Translations under genes and position numbers: made by a program
Assembly: GCF_014633365.1 (NCBI RefSeq)
Contig: NC_068346.1
Span: forward strand, 15,397,030-15,461,029
Length of the DNA: 64,000 bases
Origin: Diospyros lotus
Lineage: Eukaryota; Streptophyta; Magnoliopsida; Ericales; Ebenaceae
Direction of reading: 5' to 3'
Shown: one piece after another, positions 1 through 13,100 of the stretch
Layout of the letters: each line of letters starts with the position of its first letter
How positions within the stretch are numbered: the stretch's first letter is position 1
The notes under the pieces: model-generated
Database searches by the model: none
The model's input: only the letters and a program-made list of their open reading frames with translations
Told to the model about the DNA's origin: nothing

Positions 1-994
1 GTGGGCGGAGGTAAATTCGTCATTTTACCCCATTTGATAAGGCGCTAGGTAGGGCTGTTTGACCTTGTAGAACGATTCATCTATCTAAACGTCTGTCAAA
101 TAAATTTATCTAAGCTTCAATACATTGAGATTTGAGTGTCTGTTATGCAAACTAACCCCATACCTAATCAGTTTTATGACGCCCAAAGCGTAGATGGCAT
201 GGCATGGCATAGCAATACAATTTTTCACGTTTTCATATTTTATAAACCAATGGCTGAACGCACTTGTAATAATATTGTAGAAATTAAATTTTGAGCACTA
301 TTTTATTAGAATCATCAATCCTATTGGTTTCTCAAAATTTATTGGAGTGATGTTATCAAAATATTATTACCATTTTAATTTGGTATCCTTCTTTAAGTTT
401 TACATCATAATTCTCATATATTTAAAAGAAAGAAGAAAAAAAAAAAAACCAGATAAATGTTCATGTCTTTGCAAAAATTTGAACTGTAACTGTTGCACCA
501 ACTTTTTTTAGTTCATCTTTCTTGCATGACTCCACCTTATGATAATAATAATAAAAAAAAAAAACTGATGGATGTAATATGAATTTGTCTAATTAGAATG
601 AAAGGTTTATTTTATTTTATTTTAATAATAACTATGACTTAAATCAATTTTATATTTTCAAGAAATATAAATCCCTCAAAATTTAGTAATAGAATAATTG
701 AAATTTAAAAGATTTGAACTTAAGATTTTAAATTCACCCAATATAGTACTAAACAATAACTCAAATGTTTATAATTTATAATTCACGCAATTGAATTAAA
801 TTAATCCGATGAGATAAGAGGACTTACTTAGAATTGGATCATAATAATAAGCAGATACGTAGGAATTGAGGATTTGGTCTGTTAATTGGGATGGTGGTTG
901 ATTCAAATCTAACCTCCTCTTCAGACGTGCCATTTTAACACCGTATCAGTCATTGAAATCCGCGTCAGTTCCCTGACAGCTGGTACCTAACGGT
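1..994. other. 5' intergenic region, no gene recognised
   Basis: AT-rich sequence with poly-A and poly-T runs. No reading frame longer than short noise and no recognisable transposon domain. The last few hundred bases probably hold the promoter of the glycosidase gene that starts at 1151; no specific cis-element can be asserted beyond the TATA motif that follows. Confidence 0.5.
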
Positions 995-1002
995 TATATA
1001 AA
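995..1002 (+). promoter_or_regulatory. putative TATA box of the GH27 gene
   Basis: TATATAAA lies about 150 bp upstream of the ATG at 1151, with a (TA)n run directly downstream at about 1008-1025. Spacing allows a transcription start near 1025-1035 and a 5' UTR of about 120 bp. The adjacent TA microsatellite weakens the call, because TATA-like words occur there by chance. Confidence 0.4.
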
Positions 1003-1150
1003 AGATATATTATATATATATATATGGTCTAACATCACGGTTTTGTCCGTTAGAGCGTCACTAACTCCGTTAAGCGTGCCCCTTCTTCGCCATCAGTATA
1101 TTTCAGACATTCACTTCTTCACCATCTTGAGAAAAAAACTGTCCACGACA

Positions 1151-4100
1151 ATGGAAGCCTGCGTTTTAACCTCTCTCTGCGTTCTCTTCAATCTCCTCCT
1201 CCTCCTCCTTCTAACGTACTCTCAAACTCCTATCTTCTTCTATTGTTGCTCTATCGCTCTATTTTTTACCCTGACCAGATCTAATATGTTGATTCTTCAG
1301 TTCGTTTTCTTAATTGATTGGTAGCAAAATAAACCCAGTTCATAGATATTGTTATCCATTCATGTAGTTATTGATTGACCGGTATCTTTGAGTCCTGAAC
1401 TTGACCGATGGGTCATAGATATCATTCCTGTTTCGTTATGTTTAAGTTATTCAAATTGCTGATCCATTTTCTTGGACTTCATCATGTGTTTGAATTGATT
1501 GATTGGTAGAAAAAGAAAGCCAGTTCGTAGGGTATGTTTTCATTTTATTTTTTTGCCAATGTATTTTTGTTTATCTATTCATTTAGCTGATCCCACATAG
1601 TGGGATAAAGGCTTGTTGGTGTTGTTTAGCTGTGATCTCTGTATGGAGTTAAGCTTTCGGTGTACTTCTCATAGAATTGGATCCTGATGATACAATTAAT
1701 AAAATTTATTAGTCATTTGAATTAGGCTGACAGATTTTGGATTATTGTACTGGGTCAAATGTTTCGAGGTGTGGATGTATTCTTTGTGGACATGATTGAG
1801 GTTAGTTTGCTGAAGTTGTTGTTTCTATAAAACAAATAACAAGAAGACTTGTTACTCATTTCAGGGTGATCTCTAAGGGACAATCAGAGCATGCTAGCTT
1901 GCCACCAAGGGGTTGGAACTCCTACGATTCCTTTTGCTGGACTATCTCTGAAGAAGAGTTCCTGCATAATGCAGAACTCGTGGCACAGCGATTGAAGGCT
2001 AATGGATATGAGGTCCTTGAAACGTTACTTGATACCATATGTTTAGTACATCAAAATTTGTTTCTTAAGTACTCCTTACCTACATAATGAGGACAGATAA
2101 CGCTAACGATGTTTTTCCCTCTTTTTTTCTCTTTCAACTGTCCCTTTGTGATCCAATGTAGTATGTTGTGGTGGATTACCTCTGGTATAGGAGGAAAGTG
2201 GAAGGTGCTTACACGGATTCTCTGGGATTTGATGTAATTGATGAATGGGGGAGAATGATTCCTGACCCTGGTAGATGGACTTCATCCAAAGATGGAAAAG
2301 GGTTCACTGAAGTAGCCAAGAAAGTTCATAGTATGGGTTTGAAATTTGGGATCCACGTTATGAGAGGAATAAGTACACAGGCTGTCAATGCAAACACCCC
2401 GATCTTAGATATCACCAAGGTATTACTCACTGCTCAAATCATATCTCAGTTCTATTTCTCTCTTGTAGAACTAAAGGATGCAATATTCCTTAAATCTATA
2501 GTTTGCACCAAAGATAGCCAATGCGTATGCAAGATGCATTGAGTATGCAATGGTTGGCTAGTAACTTGTACTAATCTAGCCAAAAAAAAAAAAAGAATGG
2601 AGTGAAGGGCCAATATTCTGAAGATATTTGTACACTTATGTCTAAATCTCTTGTATCTCTGTTTCATAACTTTCCTACAGGGACGTGCTTATGAGGAATC
2701 TGGCCGGCGGTGGTATGCAAAAGATATAGGCTTAAAGGAGAGGGCTTGTGCGTGGATGTCACATGGTTTCATGAGTGTAAATACTAAGTTGGGAGCTGGA
2801 AGAGCTTTCTTAAGATCACTTTATCAACAGTACGCGGACTGGGGTGTTGATTTTGGTAATCTGAATACACCAGGAAGAAAATCACTATGTTGCAGTCTAT
2901 ATTGTTCTTTTAATAACTCTTTTTAGTCTATGTTCACCACCACTGTCCATTATTTGATACAAATTGGATTAGCTTGTAAATACAAGGGAAAAGAAGAAAC
3001 CATTTGACTATATTTTACAGATTCTGTAAAGGAGTTGAATGACTCCAAGCTTTGTTCAGGATCAAGAGCTGCCCGAACAAATGGGTTTCTTCTCTTTCTT
3101 CCACACATGCTGATGCCTCCTCTAGTGCCCAGGCACCATCAATCTCTAAAAGCCCTACCAACCATACCCTCTTTGCTTGCACCTGATGCACCATCTGATC
3201 CCACTGGAACTCTCCTATTTTCTGCAACACTAAAGTCGATAGAAGATGAACAAAATAGGGTTTAGAATAGATTCACCTCACTGATTTCATTGATCTCTCT
3301 GCTATATATACAGAAAAACATTGCCTAATCTAGGATGCTGAAGAATATACACAATAGGTTTCCTATTCTAGGAGAATGTAATATTTACAAGATTCCTTTC
3401 CAAATCTAGAAGGTTAATTGAGAAAATTAGAAAGATTTCCTAAGCTATAAATTTATTACAATAGGAAAGGAATAAATACTAAGATGTTGCTGTCACTCGG
3501 ATTCTCCAACACTCCCTCTCAAGTTAGTGAATAGATGTCCCTCATTCCCAGCTTGCTAATAAGTGATTCAAAACCCGGTCTTGACATGGCCTTGGTGAAT
3601 ATATCCACCTCTTGACTAGCTATAGGAAGATAAATGAATTTTATCCCGCCCGGTTCAATTTCCCTTTGTATAAAACTTCGATCTATCCTTACATGCTTCA
3701 TCTTGTCACGTTGGATGGGGTTATTAACAATGCTGATAGCTGATTTGCTATCACTATACAACCTTTTTGGTAAAGTCAGGGCCTTGCCAACCAAATTAAC
3801 TCATAGATTCCTTGAGTAATAGCCCTGAATTCTTCTTCTACACTACTACGTGCCACAACGGATTGCTTCTTACTCCTCAAAGTGACTAGGTTTTCCCACA
3901 ATTTAGTGCAAAACCCAGATGTTGATCGACTATCCATCACAGAACCTGTCCAATTAGCATCAACAAATCCTTCAGCTCCTCTAGCATCACTTTTTTGGAA
4001 TAGTAGCCCTTTCCCCGGTGTCTCTTTTAAGTACCTTAGAATGTGATAAACTGCAGCCAGATGTTATTGAGTAGGTGACTGCATGAATTGACTCACAATA

Positions 4101-7100
4101 CTCACAGCATAAGCAATATCCGGACGAGTGAGAGACATATAAATAAGTCTTTCAACTAACCTTTGGTATCTTCCTTTATCAATAGGGGGATCATTCTCAG
4201 TTATCCTCCATTTCCAGTTTCTTTCGAGAGGTGTACCTGTTGGTCTACTTCCCAGCATTCCAATGTCCTTTAGGAGATCAAGTGTATATTTTCTTTGAGA
4301 GATTAGAATGCCTTGTTTGCTCCTGACCACTTCCATTCCTAGAAAATATCTCATGGTGCCCAAGTCTTTAACCTCAAATTCATCTCTCAATCACTGTTTA
4401 AGTGCAACAATTTCTAGAATGTCATCACCAGTGATTATAATATCATCCACATACACAATCAAAATGGGTCGTTTTCCAGTAGTTGCATGTTTAGTAAACA
4501 AAGTATGATCTGTTTCCCCTTGCTTGTACCCAAACCTTGTAAGTGTAGAACTAAATCTCTATTGTTTTAATCCATAGAGTGAATGATACAGCTTACACAC
4601 TTGGCCAACCATTTCTCCTTTCTCAAAACCTGGTGGAATCTTCATATAAATTTCTTCTTCCAATTCACCTTGAGAACAACATTCTTGATGTCTAGCTGAA
4701 ACAAATCCCAATCCAAATTAACAACAAAGGAAAACAACACCTTTATGGGATTTAGCTTTGCCACATGAGCAAATGTCTCCTCATAATCGATTCCATAGGT
4801 TTGTGTGAACCCTTGAGCTACCAATCTTGCCTTGTATCTATCTATAATCCCATTTGACTTGTATTTGACGGTAAATACCCACTTGCATCCTGCTACTTTC
4901 TTGTCTTTGGGGGATTCTACAACATCCCATGTATGGTTTCCAATCAACGCCTTCATTTCTTCCATAACAACTTCCTTCCACTTTGGGTCTTTCAAAGCAT
5001 CTTGAATATTTTGTGGAATAGCCACTCTATCAACTACTGTGGTAAAGGCCCTGAATTGTGGAGACAGTCTAGAGCATGTTAAGTAATTAGAAATTGGATA
5101 CTTAACAGAGGACCTTGCCCCCCTTTGAAGAGAAATGGGGATATCCAAGTCTTTGTTAACCTTAGTGTGTTCCTCTCTTGATGGACTAGCCTCTGGTTCC
5201 AATGATTGGTTGAGTTGAGGAGTAGGAACTTTGGGTCACCTGGAATGAACCACAATAGGTTTTTTTGAGTCTAATCCTCCTCCTTGACTAGTCACTACTG
5301 GCTTAGTTGGTTGGGTGAGTTGGTAGACTGGGGTAAAGACAAGAGGCTTGGTTAAGTGAAGAGTAGCTGGTTTGGGCTGTTCAAGGGTAGCTGGTTGGGT
5401 GAGATTGGGAGCAAGAGGTTGGGTTAGACTTGAATTTGAAGAATGTGAAAGAAAGATAAGTGGAAGTGAAATGGGCATAGAAATTGTGGGATCCTAATGG
5501 CACTTTTCCTTTACTATCTCTCCCTGAATAGAAGCACTTGGGTAAAGGAATTTGTCTTCAACAAAGGTCACATCACAAGAGACAAAGAACTTTTGTAAGA
5601 GTGGACAGTAGCATTTGTATTCCTTTTGAGTAGGAGAATAGCCAACAAAAATGCATTTGAGGGCTTTTGGTCTAAGTTTGTGACGAGTAGGATTGACTTG
5701 GTGAACATACACAACGCAACCAAACACCTTAGGAGAGAGAGAACTTAAGAGTCGAACATGAGGGAATGTGGCCAGAAGGGTGTGCAAAGGAGTTTGGTAG
5801 TTGAGGACTTTAGATGGTAACTAGTTTATTAGGTAAGAAGCTGTTAGGATAGCTTCTCCCTAATACTTGTTAGGAATAGAACTGGTGAACATTAAGAAGC
5901 GAGCAACCTCAAGTAAATGGCGATTTTTCTCTCAGCCACCCCCTTTTGTTAAGGTGTGTGGGACAAGTACTTTGATGAAAAATCCCATGAGTGGTGAGGT
6001 ATTTGGTAAAGGGATGAGAAAAATATTCACGGTCATTATTAGTCCTTAGAATACAAATAGAGGACTGAAACATAGTAAGAATAAGCTTGTGGAAGCTTTG
6101 GAAAATAGCACACACCTCAGATTTCTCTTTCATAAGATATACCCAACAAACCCTTGTATGGTCATTAATAAAAGTGACAAACCATTGTGCACTAGACAAA
6201 TTTGGAATGTGTGTAGGTCCTCAAATGTCACTATGAATCAAGTAAAAGGGTTTGGAAGGCGTGTGAGGATGGATTGGGTGATTGCTATGGGTTTGTTTGG
6301 CAAGAATACAATGCTCACATTGAAAAGACACTTTCTCTTTATTGATAAACAAATGTGGATACAAAAATCTTAGATATGAGAAACTTGGATTGCCAAGGCA
6401 TTTGTGCCACAACATAATATCATAATTAGAAACAAAAGTGAGAGAAAGCTTATGTGGTGATTGATGTCTTGGAAAAGACACTTTCTCTTTATTGATAAAC
6501 AAATGTGGATACAAAAATCTTAGATATGAGAAACTTGGATTGCCAAGGCGTTTGTGCCACAACATAATATCATAATTAGAAACAAAAGTGAGAGAAAGCT
6601 TATGTGGTGATTGATGTCTTGGAAAAGCATTATCTCCTAAAACATAATAGAGCCCATCCTTTTTCTCAACACTACCAATCATCTTCCTCAAAGACTGATC
6701 CTGAAATATGCAATGAGAAGGGGAGAAGATCACAATACAATCCATGTCCTTAGTTAGCTTAAGCTTACTAATAGACAGCAAATTGCATTTCAACTTAGGC
6801 ACATATAGAACATATTAAAGTTGCAAACCGGACATATAAATAGTCCCTTGTCCCAGAACTGAAGACATAGTACCATCTTCCATCAAGATTGTCAATTCCT
6901 TATGATGACTAGGTTGAAGTTGGTTTATTGTAGTCATAGAACCTGTAATATGATCAGATGCTCCTGTGTCTAGAATCTAGCAATTCCCATTCAATTTTCT
7001 AGATAATAAGGAGTATTTCATGTTACCTTTTTGGGCCGCAAAGATTGTGGGATTAGTGACTGAGGTGTATGATCCCTTTGCCATATGGGTACTGCTCAAT

Positions 7101-10100
7101 AGCTTCTAGAGGAAATATAGTTGCTCAGTAGTCAGGTTCAAGTTTGTACCTTTTTCAGGTGTGGGAGCAATTGTTGTGGTATAGGTTGGCCGCTCTTTCT
7201 CCCTTTTATTCTTTGGCTTCCAATTTGCTGGCTTCCCATGCATTTTCCAACAAGTTTCCTTTGTGTGATAGGGTTTATTACAATGCCCACACCACTATTT
7301 GTCCCTAGGCTATTCTTCACGCTTAACTGTAGCAAGGGCAGAGTTGGAACTTGGGTCCACAAATGAATGGAGCATCACAAGTTTTATGCTTTCTTCTCTT
7401 CTGGCTTCTGCAAATACTTCCCGAAAAGATGAAATTGGTTTGGTGCCTTGTAGTCAACCACAAGCTTCATCTAAATCAGCATTGAGTCCTTGAAGAAAGT
7501 CAAAGATCTTTTTTTTTTCCAGCATCTTACTATACTTCTGGCTGTCAGTAGGACATTCCCAACTTGGATCATAGAAATGATCCATCTCCTGCCATAGTTC
7601 CATCAAGGTATTATAGTATTCAGTAACACTAATATTACCTTGTTTAATGGTACGAATAACAGATCTAATCTCAAAATATTGTGCCGTGTTTTCAAGATTA
7701 TATCTCCTCAACTGCCTCCCAGACTTCTTTAGCAGTCTTGTAAAACAGGTAAGTTTGTCCATTCTTTGGCTCCATCAAGTTAATAAGCCAAGCCATGATG
7801 ATAGAATTTTCTGCCTCCCATATTTGATAATCTGTTGTATCCTTTGGTGGAGTTGAAATTGCTCATGACAGATAGCCAAACTTGCCTTTGCCTTTGATTA
7901 CCAAAATAACAGATTGAGACCATTCTCAAAAAAAATTTCTGTTCAATCTATGTTGAGTAATATGCAAGGTTTGATTGTCGGTTGATAGAGGAACGGGTGA
8001 GATGGTTATAGATGGTAAGTGGGAGATGATAGAGGATTCTGCAGTTGTCTAGACTGCATTCTCAAGGTTGGAGGCTACCATAGCATCTAGTTATTATTCC
8101 TAACTAGGTAAAACTGGGTTCTGATACCATGAACAAAATAGGGTTTAGAATAAATTCACCTCATTGATTTCATTGCTCTCTCTACTATATATACATAAAA
8201 ATATTGCCTAATCTAGGATGTTGAAGAATATACAAAATAGGTTTCCCATTCTAGGAGAATGTAATATTTACAGGATTCCTTTCCTAATCTAGAAGGTTGA
8301 CTGAGAAAATTAGAAAGATTTCCTAAGCTGTAAATTTATTACAATAATACTAAGATATTGCTGTCACCCGGATTCTCCAACAGAAGACATAGCTTATCAA
8401 CTATCAGTGAGGACCATAACTTTCCTTTCAAAAATCTAGTGCAAATCTCTAGTACTTTAAAGTTCATACTTTTTGTCCTCTCCATCATAACCATCCATTC
8501 TAATTGCTACAAGAGCCAAAAATTGCTGAGACTGGAACACCTTTGACCAATACCTCTGCTATCACATCCTATGGCCAACTCTTTTCCAACTGCAGCAGAT
8601 AAAACACATCAATATGTATGCGGGAAAGGAAGGCAATGAGCATGGATCTGCATGTTCTTTTTTGTAGTAGAAAGGCCTCAAGGTACCAAAGTAGACAAAT
8701 AGGGAGGGTTTTCAATTTTTGGTCCCAAAATAAAAATGATTTTACGAAAACATTTTTGGAGAAGTAATGTTTCAAACTTTGATGTAAAATATTTTTTTCA
8801 AAAAAGTATTTACTTGCACCTACAAAACATTGAAGATAGTTATAATATTTTACCATGAAATATTTTACATCAAAACAAACAGAGTCTAATTTGGCTTCCT
8901 CAATTAGGATTTGAGGATATAACATTACTTCAGCTTTTGTAATAGACTATGTCAATGGGGTCATTTTTTTAAATGCCTTCCAAATTTCAATCAGTATGCT
9001 TTATGCCTCTGTCAAATTTGTCATTACCTATGTATAGAAGTTAACCACACAAGAACATCATAGTGTGATCTTGGCAATCCTCTTAGCTGCTCCTGACTCA
9101 TTTATCCCATTGGTTCTCTTCTCAGTGAAACATGACTGCATATTTGGGGATGACTTGGATCTTGATGAGATAGCCATTGTGTCAGAGGTATGTACAGGAC
9201 AGGACCTCCTTTCTACTGCAATACTTGTGATATTCTATCTAAAATTTTCTGTTAATGGAGAGAGGGGCATATATTGAAAAGGAACTACCAAATAGGCATT
9301 AGTATTAAGTGCCTTGCTTGCAGGTTTTGAGGGGACTTAACCGCCCCATCCTATATTCCCTATCTCCAGGAACTAGTGTGACACCAGCCATGGCGAAGGA
9401 TGTCCATGGACTAGTTAACATGTACCGAATAACAGGGGACGACTGGGATAAATGGAAAGATGTTGCTTCCCACTTTGATATTGCTAGGTAGGTAAAAGTA
9501 TTTTCACTTTGTTTTGTGGGTTTGCCAGTTGTATCTATTTCCTCTATTTCTCCTTGCTCTATTCAGTTCCTCTATTACCAGTTAGGTGAAGTGTTTCCTT
9601 GCTCTCTCTATCTCTTTCCTTTGTTGATTTGGCTTATTTCCTTTTCTTGTCTTTTATGATGTTCCCCACCTTTGTATTAGGGACTTCGGAACTGCTAATA
9701 TGATGGGAGCTCAAGGCTTGCTGGGAAAATCGTGGCCTGATTTAGATATGCTACCACTGGGCTGGCTCACTAACGAAGGTATAATTCATTGTGGCCCCTC
9801 GTTTTGGGTCATTTTGTCTGCAAGAGGAGCAATTGATCCAATCACTTTGAGGGAGTCGTCGAGTAAAAAGGGGCATATATCTTACATCATAACAAACAGT
9901 GGCCTGGCTTGATTCCCACTCTAGGATGTCTTACTAATGCAGGTTTAGCTTTTGTCAGATTTAATCTTGTGTCATAATGTCTGATAGAAAAACACTGCCC
10001 TTTCACTTTAATGGAGATGAAGAGAGGGGGGCACGCATCTTGCCTCATAAAAAATGGAACTTTTGAATTACTCTAAGCAGTGCTTGGCTATGTGCTTAAG

Positions 10101-13100
10101 TTAGTTAGTGAAGTTGGAAGATACACAAAATAACTGTTGCAATCAGAATTGGTTTAATGGATTCTAAATGGTATGAAAATATCTCTCGATTCATTGCCTC
10201 AATGGTTGAATAAAGTTTCTTCCATACTGAGAGCTTGCATATGTGTATTAACCTTTTTGTATTAGTAAAATGCTTGATTCTTGTTACTATGAGAGGACAT
10301 AGGATGAGGCAGCCATTGTGTGTTAAACCATAGAACATTATCCAACTGATGCTCCACGTGCTCAACATAGAGGTTGGACATTATTGTACCCATAGTTTGG
10401 TAGTTACAACACATTATTGTGGAGCACTGCCACATGCTTAATTCCCTTTCCCTTTATTTAAGGAAAGAGTCTAATCAAGATTAGTCCTTCAAGTAAATTT
10501 TGCCAAAACAGATACAGATTCAGTCTTGAAACCTTGGAATACTTCAAGCCAAATGATATTGTATTTTTATACTTGAAGTTTAGAATTTCAGTTGGGATGA
10601 AAAACTTCAATATAGGTTCAAATGAAGGCCCCCACAGAAGATGCAGTCTCACACTCGACGAGCAAAAAACTCAGGTATGTTGGTGTAGGTATTAACTGAA
10701 AATGATTTAGGAACTTTTCATGTACTGGTAACTACTATTTGTGTGAAGCAATGAATTTTCTTTGACAGATGACGTTGTGGTCCATGGCCAAGTCCCCTCT
10801 CATGTTTGGAGGGGATATGAGAAAGCTTGATGAAACCACATTCAATCTTATCACACACCCTACACTACTAGAAATAAACTCCTTCAGCTCAAACAATATG
10901 GAGGCAAGTGAACTAGTTTATTCTCATAAATCCTTATCCTTATAATTTACAGAACAGGATCATTAAAAAACCCTGTTATTGCATTCAGTTTCCTCATGTT
11001 ACTAGTATAAACGGTCTCCGATTTGGAGAACGGGGCCTGAGCTGGGAGTCAAGAAGCTTGGCAGATAATGATTCACCAGGACATAATTTTAGTCTCAGTA
11101 ACTGTATGGACCCCAAGGCAAAAGGTTGGTCCAGTGAAGCCATTGATAATGATCTTCAAAAAATATGCTGGAAAGGAAGCACAAGAAGCAGATATGAGGA
11201 ACCTTTTTGTCTGTACAAGAGAGGAACACTTTTGGCATCGTAATAACCTTTGACCTTTCAACTCTTTTGTTGCACAATTTTCATTGTATGCAATTCTATA
11301 GTTTTTCTCATGAAGGGACATTGATGTAGAGACGAAGAGATGATGTATGAGCACCAATATCAAGGGAAATTTCATTTATTAGCTGCAGACACAATGGATT
11401 TTTGCTTTAGTGGCTCTCCAAAAAGGAAGCTTACTTCCAAAGAGTTCAGAAGAGGTTCATTTTCACCTTGCAAATGGGACACTAATCAGGTATATCTAGT
11501 AAATGAACTAATAAATGGTACAAGATCCTGATGCCAGATATGAAGAACTTTCTATCCATGGGAGGAAAAAAATATGCTTTTTAGAAAGAAAAATCTTTTG
11601 CTGCCACACATCCTTTTTGTCATTGGTAAACAGTGGGATCCTTTGTGATACGTTAACACTCTTGAGAAATTTCTTTTAATTTATGCAGCCATAGTCCATT
11701 TGGGATGTCTATTTGAACATATAAATTTTCCCTATGCTGTGTTGAAAGTTTAATACTCTCTCTTATGTAGAGTTTAAAGACAATTACTACAAGTAGGGAA
11801 GAAAAATAATTTCTGGAGTGTCTACTCTTAACAGATGTGGGAGTTGAGACATGATGGATCCCTCAAAAACAGCTATTCTGGTTTATGTGTTTCAGTAAAT
11901 ACTGTCAAAGGTGGGATATAGCAACTGACTGCTTACATTACAATCATTTTAGTTAGTTTTTAACCCATATATTGGTAAATGCAAACTGATACTGTATGCA
12001 GTAAATGCTGATTCTGGTGGAATTCGCTCTTGGATTGCTACTGGAAGAAGAGGTATGATTTCCTCCTCTGATTATTATTATGAGTTAATAGGAATATCCT
12101 AACTTATCTAAAAACATGGTATTGAAAGTATGAGTTGTGAGAAGCCGTTAACCGCTATGAGTGTTTATGGACTGTGCATTTGAAGAGTACCTCATTTTAG
12201 TTAAAACCAATTGTCATGCCCCTCTTTGGGGCGAAATTGGCCATGAGCCTCGAGTCTTAATAATCCAAGGAACGTGGGTTCCATAACAAAACAAAGAAAA
12301 AGAAGTACTCGAATCTAGTCATCATCATCTATATCCCAAGAATTCCATTAAAATAATCCATTAGTCATGAATGCTGAAATGAATAGTCTTGGTTCTTTTT
12401 GTGCACTTGGATTACATCAAAGATCTTCACTAAACCTTTTATTTTGGTTTTTATGGTGGATGACACAAAAGGACACCTTAGAAAAGGCTTTAAGTTGAGC
12501 ATGTCAAAAATTGAATGCATTGAACATGAGTTTAATAAAACTAAAAGCATGGACAATATTGAGATGGAACTTAAAGATCAAGTTATTGATAGAAAAGATA
12601 AGTTTAGATATCTGGGATTAATTGTTTAGAAAGAAGGGAATAATACCATTGAGGATGGTCCTCATAGAATCAAGATATGATGGTTAAAGTGAAAAAGTGT
12701 GTGCAACATTTTATGCGACCCTAAAAAAGATGTTTTCATCGGACGACTATATGTAAGAACATTTTTTTGTATGACACAGAATGTTATATGGAATTTGCAG
12801 CCAAACAAAAATGACAGAATTAGAATCTAGATTGTTAATAATAAGATTAGAGACAAGATGTCATGATGTTAGTTCATTTTGTAAGGCTAGCTTGATAGAT
12901 AGTAAGTCTTTTGAGTAATCCTATGTTGGTCAAGTTCCAATGTAATTTACTCCTTTTGTATGTCACAAGATTTCACAAATCCCAATCCCAGTTAATTTCC
13001 TTCAGACAGTAAAAATCTTGACATCCTAGACCTACACTACCTACCTACATGTAGATTGTGCTAGAGTCATCTCATTGTTCGAGTATGATGCATGACATTA

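Larger units (their letters stand above)
3247..8382 (-). mobile_element. complete but decayed Ty1/copia retrotransposon in intron 4
   Basis: 5136 bp element on the minus strand with LTRs at 3247-3511 and 8130-8382, both starting TG and ending CA, and a perfect 5 bp target duplication GAAGA at 3242-3246 and 8383-8387. Internal order on the minus strand is PBS, gag, GAG-pre-integrase, integrase, RT, RNase H, PPT, which is the copia order. Every domain is broken by stops or frameshifts, so it is not autonomous. It lies antisense to the host gene, inside one intron, and does not touch the exons. The LTRs differ by a 12 bp indel and scattered substitutions, suggesting an insertion of moderate age. 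Confidence 0.93.
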
